64,000 nt of DNA from contig NZ_JBIUAG010000007.1 of the NCBI RefSeq assembly GCF_044547355.1, positions 333,119 to 397,118 on the forward strand. Direction: 5' to 3'. The stretch's first letter is position 1. The number at the start of each line of letters is the position of its first letter. Source of the stretch: Kutzneria sp044547355 (GTDB lineage Bacteria; Actinomycetota; Actinomycetes; Mycobacteriales; Pseudonocardiaceae). Under the pieces are notes generated by a model. The model saw only the letters and a list, made by a program, of their open reading frames with translations. It searched no databases and was not told the DNA's origin. This document shows, in pieces, positions 60,270 to 64,000 of this stretch. A program made the position numbers and the translations under genes.

Positions 60270-61157
60270 TCAGGTGCGGCGGAGGAGGGTGGGGTCTATG
60301 TCGGCCGGTGGCTCGCCGGCGCCCAGGTCGGCTGGGTCGTAGCCGGTGGGGTAGCCGGGGTAGGTGCGGTTGTGGGGGTCGTTGGCGAGTTTGGAATGGC
60401 GGCGCGGGGGGAGCTCGCGGACGATCGCGGAGCGGAGGCGGACGCCGGACTCGGAGAGCCGGGTGAGCCACGACGGCGCCGGGCGGAAGCCGAAGGAGTC
60501 CAGCAGGGGGCGGTCCATCAGGGACCGCAGAGCCGGGCGGATCAAGGGGCGGGCCGCTTTCGGGTACCAGGAGCAGAACAGCTCAAGGGTGTAGCCGCCG
60601 ATGGCGGCGTTGTCCGTGGTGTAGATGAAGTTCCGCCGCTCGTAGTCCACATTGAACTGTTCGTACTCGGCGTAGTCGGTGGGGATGTCGCGGATTCCCA
60701 TGCGGGCGCCGACGGCGCGGTAGAAGTGGAACGCGGCGAGGCGTTCGTGCGAGGACAGCCGCCGCCAGCCGAAGCGGTCGAGCCAGCGGGCAGGCTCGAA
60801 CACGAAAGTGGACAACACGTACAGCATGTCCTCGTTGGTGATGCGGTAGCGGCCGTGCGCCCGGTTGATGGACCGCAGGGCGGCCTTGCCCCGGAGCGAG
60901 TCGTAGCCGTGCTCCATCATCTCGGCGATGAGCAGCGCGGTGTCGTCGTAACGCCGCTGCGGCCGCCGCTCGAACTCCCGGGTGGCGGCCAGCAGCCGGG
61001 AGATCGAGGGCGCGCAGTAGGTGCGGAACAGGGCGTACTCCATGGAACGCTGGTAGTCCCAGGGAAACTCGAAGCCCGCGGATAGCCGGTAGATCTCCTG
61101 GTGGTCACGCTCGGGATCCAGCGCCAGGATGCGCCGGAGGTTGTCCCAGCGGCCCAT
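60270..61157 (-). CDS. MpaB-family (DUF2236) oxygenase-like protein
   Basis: A 295-residue helical protein of the DUF2236/MpaB family, which includes the heme latex-clearing protein Lcp and fungal MpaB. Readable blocks: SAGFEFPWDYQRSMEYALFRTYCAPSISRLLAATREFERRPQRRYDDTALLIAEMMEHGYDS, INRAHGRYRITNEDMLYVLSTFVFEPARWLDRFGWRRLSSHERLAAFHFYRAVGARMGIRDIPTDY. The His-rich helices would hold the heme. It follows the LLM oxidoreductase by 4 bases in one operon. Substrate unknown, perhaps a long-chain or terpenoid compound. Confidence 0.8.
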   Translation of the reverse strand: MGRWDNLRRILALDPERDHQEIYRLSAGFEFPWDYQRSMEYALFRTYCAPSISRLLAATREFERRPQRRYDDTALLIAEMMEHGYDSLRGKAALRSINRAHGRYRITNEDMLYVLSTFVFEPARWLDRFGWRRLSSHERLAAFHFYRAVGARMGIRDIPTDYAEYEQFNVDYERRNFIYTTDNAAIGGYTLELFCSWYPKAARPLIRPALRSLMDRPLLDSFGFRPAPSWLTRLSESGVRLRSAIVRELPPRRHSKLANDPHNRTYPGYPTGYDPADLGAGEPPADIDPTLLRRT

Positions 61158-61161
61158 GGCG

Positions 61162-62178
61162 CTATCCCATCCACTCGCGCAGGGTGCGCACGTCCCCGAT
61201 CGGATCCGGACCGACGGGGGTCACGTTGAGCATGGTCACGCCGGCCTCGCGGAACGCCTCGAGCCGCTCCTTGACGTGCCCGGCCGGGCCGACCAGGGCG
61301 GTCAGCTCCAGGAACTCGGCCGGCACCGCGGCGGCGGCCTCCTCCTTGCGGCCCGCCAGGTACAGGTCCTGGATGGTGGCCGCCTCGGCCTCGTAGCCGT
61401 AGCGGCGCATCAGGTCGTTGTAGAAGTTGCGGCCCCGCGCGCCCATGCCGCCGACGTAGAGCGCGACGTTCGCCCGGGCCAGCTCCCGCAGCCCCGTCAC
61501 GTCCTCGCCGATGGCCAGCAGGCCGCTGGCCACGACGTCAAGCGGGCCGCGGGTCCGACGGGCCCGGCCGGCGTCCAATGCCTTGCCCCACACCGACTTC
61601 GCCTTCTCCGGCAGGAACAGGATCGGCAGCCAGCCGTCGGCGATCTCGGCGGTGAGCTCGACGTTCTTGTCGCCGAGGGCGGCCACGTACACGGGGATCT
61701 CGTCACGGACCGGCTTGGTCAGCATCTTCAGCGGCTTGCCCAGGCCGGTGCCGCCGGGGTAGGGCAGCTGGTAGATGCCGTCGTTGGTGATCACTTCCCG
61801 CCGCCACATGCGGCGGCACAGGTCGATGATCTCGCGGGTGCGGGCCAGCGGCCGGTCGTAGCGCACGCCGTGCCAGCCCTCGATCACCTGCGGGCCGGAC
61901 GCGCCCAGGCCGAGCAGGGCCCGGCCGCCGGAGACCGCGTCCAGGCCGGCGGCGGTCTGGGCGATCAGCGCCGGGGTGCGGGTGTAGATCGGCAGGATCG
62001 CCGAGCCGATCAGCACCCGCTCGGTGCGGGCGGCCAGATAGCCCATCAGGGTCGGGGCGTCGAAGCCGTAGGCCTCGGCCACCCACACCGCGTCCAGGCC
62101 GGCCTGTTCCAGGGCCACCGCCTGGTCGACGGTCCGCACCGCGTCGCCTGCGTACTGCAAGAACGTGCCGAGCCGCAT
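61162..62178 (-). CDS. LLM-class F420-dependent oxidoreductase
   Basis: A 338-residue luciferase-like protein from ATG 62178 with AGGAG 8 bases ahead. Motifs: LGTFLQYAGDAVRTVDQAVALEQAGLDAVWVAEAYGFDAPTLMGYLAARTERVLIGSAILPIYTRTPALIAQTAAGLDAVSGGRALLGLG and VYVAALGDKNVELTAEIADGW. It heads a two-gene operon with the MpaB-type oxygenase and is divergent from a FadR-type regulator. Same family as the proteins at 34476 and 38760, but not preceded by a KstR-like site. Confidence 0.85.
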   Translation of the reverse strand: MRLGTFLQYAGDAVRTVDQAVALEQAGLDAVWVAEAYGFDAPTLMGYLAARTERVLIGSAILPIYTRTPALIAQTAAGLDAVSGGRALLGLGASGPQVIEGWHGVRYDRPLARTREIIDLCRRMWRREVITNDGIYQLPYPGGTGLGKPLKMLTKPVRDEIPVYVAALGDKNVELTAEIADGWLPILFLPEKAKSVWGKALDAGRARRTRGPLDVVASGLLAIGEDVTGLRELARANVALYVGGMGARGRNFYNDLMRRYGYEAEAATIQDLYLAGRKEEAAAAVPAEFLELTALVGPAGHVKERLEAFREAGVTMLNVTPVGPDPIGDVRTLREWMG

Positions 62179-62231
62179 GTCCGCGCTCCTCGTCGTGCCT
62201 ACCTGGCCGCGCCGACCGCCGCCATAGGACA

Positions 62232-62237
62232 TATAAT
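62232..62237 (+). promoter_or_regulatory. -10 element overlapping an AT-rich palindrome
   Basis: TATAAT, a consensus -10, ends 7 bases before ATG 62245. It lies inside ATATAATATAT (62231-62241), an odd palindrome that could be the regulator's own operator. The AT-rich island stands out from about 70% GC DNA. Confidence 0.6.
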
Positions 62238-62244
62238 ATATCTT

Positions 62245-62964
62245 ATGGCCAGACCGTTGACCTCCCGCCCGCAGCTGTCCGACGAGGTCGCCGCGCACCT
62301 CCGCGAGGCGATCATGTCCGGCGCGCTGCGGCCCGGGCAGTTCGTCCGTCTCGACGCCGTGGCCGCCGAGCTGGGCGTCAGCGTCACGCCGGTCCGCGAG
62401 GCCCTGCTGGCCCTGCGCGGCGAGGACATGGTCGAGCTCGAGCCCCGCCGCGGCTTCGTGGTCAGTCCCCTGTCCCGCCGGGACGTCGAGGACATGTTCG
62501 GCCTCCAGGCCGACCTGGCCGCCGAGCTGGCCGCCCGGGCCACCGAGCTGATCAGCCCCGAGCAGCTGCGGCACGCCGAGCAGGTCGCCGCCGAGCTCGC
62601 CGCCGCCCGCGGGCACCAGGAGATCAGCGCGCTGGAGTTCGAGTTCCACCGTCTGATCAACAAGACTGCCGGCTCCCGCAAGCTGGCCCGCTTCCTCGAC
62701 ATGGCCAGCCGCCACATCCCGGCCCGGGTCTACACCGCCGATCCCGAGTGGCACCGCCAGGTTGTCGCCGACCACGCGGCCCTGGTGGACGCCCTGCGCT
62801 CCCGCGACCCCGACGCCGCCCGCGCCGCCACCCTCAGCCACCTCCGCGACGGCGAGCAGCGCCTGCTGCGCCACCTCGACGCCGTGGGCATGTGGTCCAC
62901 CCCGGACGGTCCAGATGGTGGGAATCCGGGTTTTCCCACGACACACCGGCCTTCCACCAGGTGA
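62245..62964 (+). CDS. GntR-family regulator with FCD domain (FadR type)
   Basis: A 239-residue protein. Winged helix: LSDEVAAHLREAIMSGALRPGQFVRLDAVAAELGVSVTPVREALLALRGEDMVELEPRRGFVV. FCD domain: DVEDMFGLQADLAAELAARATELI, EFHRLINKTAGSRKLARFLDMASRHIP, DHAALVDALRSRDPDAARAATLSHL (metal/ligand His and Asp positions). Leaderless transcript (TATAAT 7 bases before ATG). Divergent from the LLM-MpaB operon, which it probably represses in response to a carboxylate or acyl-CoA. Confidence 0.88.
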   Translation: MARPLTSRPQLSDEVAAHLREAIMSGALRPGQFVRLDAVAAELGVSVTPVREALLALRGEDMVELEPRRGFVVSPLSRRDVEDMFGLQADLAAELAARATELISPEQLRHAEQVAAELAAARGHQEISALEFEFHRLINKTAGSRKLARFLDMASRHIPARVYTADPEWHRQVVADHAALVDALRSRDPDAARAATLSHLRDGEQRLLRHLDAVGMWSTPDGPDGGNPGFPTTHRPSTR

Positions 62965-62990
62965 GCTCGGCCGCGATGTCGACCTTGTGG

Positions 62991-63017
62991 TTGCCACTAG
63001 ACCCGCTCCGGTAACCT
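62991..63017 (+). promoter_or_regulatory. Candidate promoter for metH
   Basis: TTGCCA (62991-62996) and TAACCT (63012-63017) with a 15-base spacer lie just upstream of the riboswitch. The spacing is short, so this is tentative. Confidence 0.4.
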
Positions 63018-63029
63018 TTGTCGGGAGGT

Positions 63030-63111
63030 CGAGAGGCGCTGCAACGGGCTCGGTCCCGCCACGCTCGGCTTTGCTCCACGACGACCAAGGGCGCCTCCCG
63101 CGACTGGGAGG
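63030..63111 (+). ncRNA. S-adenosylhomocysteine (SAH) riboswitch, ahcY-metH leader
   Basis: The P1 stem pairs GAGGCGC (63033-63039) with GCGCCTC (63091-63097). The P2 hairpin is CGGG-CTCGGT-CCCG (63045-63058), followed by GCCACGCTCGG, matching the SAH riboswitch order GAGGMGCTGCAAC...GCCA(C/G)GCTCGG...GGGCGCCTC. The 3' P1 strand overlaps CCTCCC (63094-63099), which can pair with the Shine-Dalgarno GGGAGG (63106-63111). SAH binding should stabilise P1, free the ribosome site and raise metH translation when SAH accumulates. Confidence 0.85.
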
Positions 63112-63117
63112 TGGCTG

Positions 63118-64000
63118 GTGTCCGAAAACGCGCTGAAGGACCTGCTCCAGCAACGGATCGCCGTGCTGGACGGCGCCTGGGGCACCATGTTCCAAAACGT
63201 GGGACTCACGCCCGAGGACTACCGGGCCGGGCGGTTCGACAACCACTCCAGAGACGTCGTCGGCGACCCCGACCTACTCAGCATCACCCGCCCGGACGTC
63301 GTACTCGACGTGCACCGCCAGTACCTGGCCGCCGGCGCGGACATCGCCTCCACGAACACCTTCACCGCCACCGGCATCAGCCAGGCCGACTACGACCTGC
63401 AGCACCTGGTCCGGGACATGAACATCGAGGCCGCCGGCCTGGCCCGGCAGGCGGCCGACGAGTTCGGCGACCGCTTCGTCGCCGGCTCCGTAGGCCCGCT
63501 CAACGTCACCCTGTCACTGTCGCCGCGGGTCGAGGACCCGGCCTACCGGGCGGTCTCCTTCGACCAGGTCCGCGACGCCTACGCCGAGCAGATCTCCGCG
63601 CTGGCCGAGGGCGGCGTCGACCTGCTGCTGATCGAGACGATCTTCGACACGCTCAACTGCAAGGCGGCCATCGCCGCGGCCAAGGAGGTCGCCCCCGACC
63701 TGCCGCTGTGGATCTCGGTGACCATCGTCGACCTGTCCGGCCGCACCCTGTCCGGCCAAACCGTGCAGGCCTTCTGGCAATCGATCGAACACGCCAACCC
63801 GCTGGTCGTCGGCGTGAACTGCTCACTGGGCGCCGCCGAGATCCGCCCGCACCTGGCCGAGCTGTCACGGCTGGCGAACACCTACACCGCCTGCCACCCC
63901 AACGCCGGCCTGCCCAACGCCTTCGGCGGCTACGACCAGACACCGGACGAGACCGGCGCGCTACTCGGCGAGTTCGCCGAGTCCGGCCTGCTCAACATCG
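63118..64000 (+). CDS. metH: Cobalamin-dependent methionine synthase MetH, N-terminal part (runs off window)
   Basis: From GTG 63118 (GGGAGG 6 bases ahead) 294 codons are visible. DGAWGTMFQNVGLTPEDYR and the homocysteine-binding TIM-barrel blocks (FTATGISQADY, VAGSVGPLNVTLSLSP, GGVDLLLIETIFDTLNCKAAI) are present, with Cys in GVNCSLGA as the first zinc ligand. The remaining zinc site, folate, B12 and activation domains lie beyond the window. The SAH riboswitch fits the enzyme's job of recycling homocysteine from the SAM cycle. Confidence 0.95.
   Translation, partial: MSENALKDLLQQRIAVLDGAWGTMFQNVGLTPEDYRAGRFDNHSRDVVGDPDLLSITRPDVVLDVHRQYLAAGADIASTNTFTATGISQADYDLQHLVRDMNIEAAGLARQAADEFGDRFVAGSVGPLNVTLSLSPRVEDPAYRAVSFDQVRDAYAEQISALAEGGVDLLLIETIFDTLNCKAAIAAAKEVAPDLPLWISVTIVDLSGRTLSGQTVQAFWQSIEHANPLVVGVNCSLGAAEIRPHLAELSRLANTYTACHPNAGLPNAFGGYDQTPDETGALLGEFAESGLLNI

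Overview
The window is high-GC actinobacterial DNA with GTG/TTG starts, ATGA/GTGA stop-start overlaps, leaderless-type promoters and Mce, KstR-regulon and F420-dependent enzyme genes. Gene content points to a Pseudonocardiales-type organism (Kutzneria/Amycolatopsis-like). That placement is inferred from gene content, not from a marker gene. No tRNA, rRNA, CRISPR array, transposase or replication origin was seen.

Region 1 (1-15.8 kb) is accessory: a truncated ROK regulator, a small methyltransferase, a TrmB/LuxR-type regulator divergent from a secreted S53 peptidase, a PucR regulator, an alpha/beta hydrolase, a secreted trypsin-like protease, a block of near-perfect palindromic repeats, a secreted GH5 glycosidase, a DUF3052-like protein, a small membrane protein, a DUF4360-like secreted protein, a PadR/FAD-monooxygenase/GNAT operon and a DUF222-HNH protein.

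Region 2 (15.8-55.8 kb) is a large sterol catabolic island. Its gene order closely follows, in compressed form, the Mycobacterium tuberculosis Rv3492c-Rv3553 region as I remember it. A mce4-type importer operon (two Mas proteins, MceF-A, YrbE-B/A, two SDRs) is followed by ferredoxin, chsE4-chsE5, a nitronate-monooxygenase-like gene, fadD19-echA19, another fadD, an F420-dependent oxidoreductase, and a DUF35-ltp4-ltp3-LLM-NTF2 operon. After an APH-type kinase and a truncated sigma factor come cyp125 and fadA5, then two SDRs, echA20, ipdA, ipdB, ipdC and a PPOX protein for ring C/D degradation. Seven KstR-like operators (core AAC-N2-GTT) lie in front of the uptake and side-chain operons. A different imperfect palindrome, possibly a KstR2 site, precedes echA20. 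Between fadA5 and the ring C/D genes sits a GntR(UTRA)-controlled ABC importer of the 2-aminoethylphosphonate/Fe3+ type. Beside it is a degraded piece of a gamma-butyrobetaine-hydroxylase-like dioxygenase, plus a methyltransferase and an SDR.

Region 3 (55.9-64 kb) holds two tandem secreted S1 proteases, an aldo/keto reductase, an SRPBCC protein behind an ArsR-like palindrome, a stand-alone ClpP, a pair of 64-bp repeats, an LLM oxidoreductase/MpaB-type oxygenase operon divergent from a FadR-type regulator, and the 5' end of metH. metH is preceded by an S-adenosylhomocysteine riboswitch whose 3' P1 strand overlaps an anti-Shine-Dalgarno sequence.

Working model: sterols enter through Mce4. CYP125, FadD19, ChsE4/E5, EchA19, FadA5 and the Ltp aldolases shorten the side chain, including C24-branched plant-sterol chains. 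EchA20 and IpdABC open the last rings. Missing from the window, and presumably elsewhere, are kstR, kstR2, kstD, kshAB, the hsa genes and fadD3.
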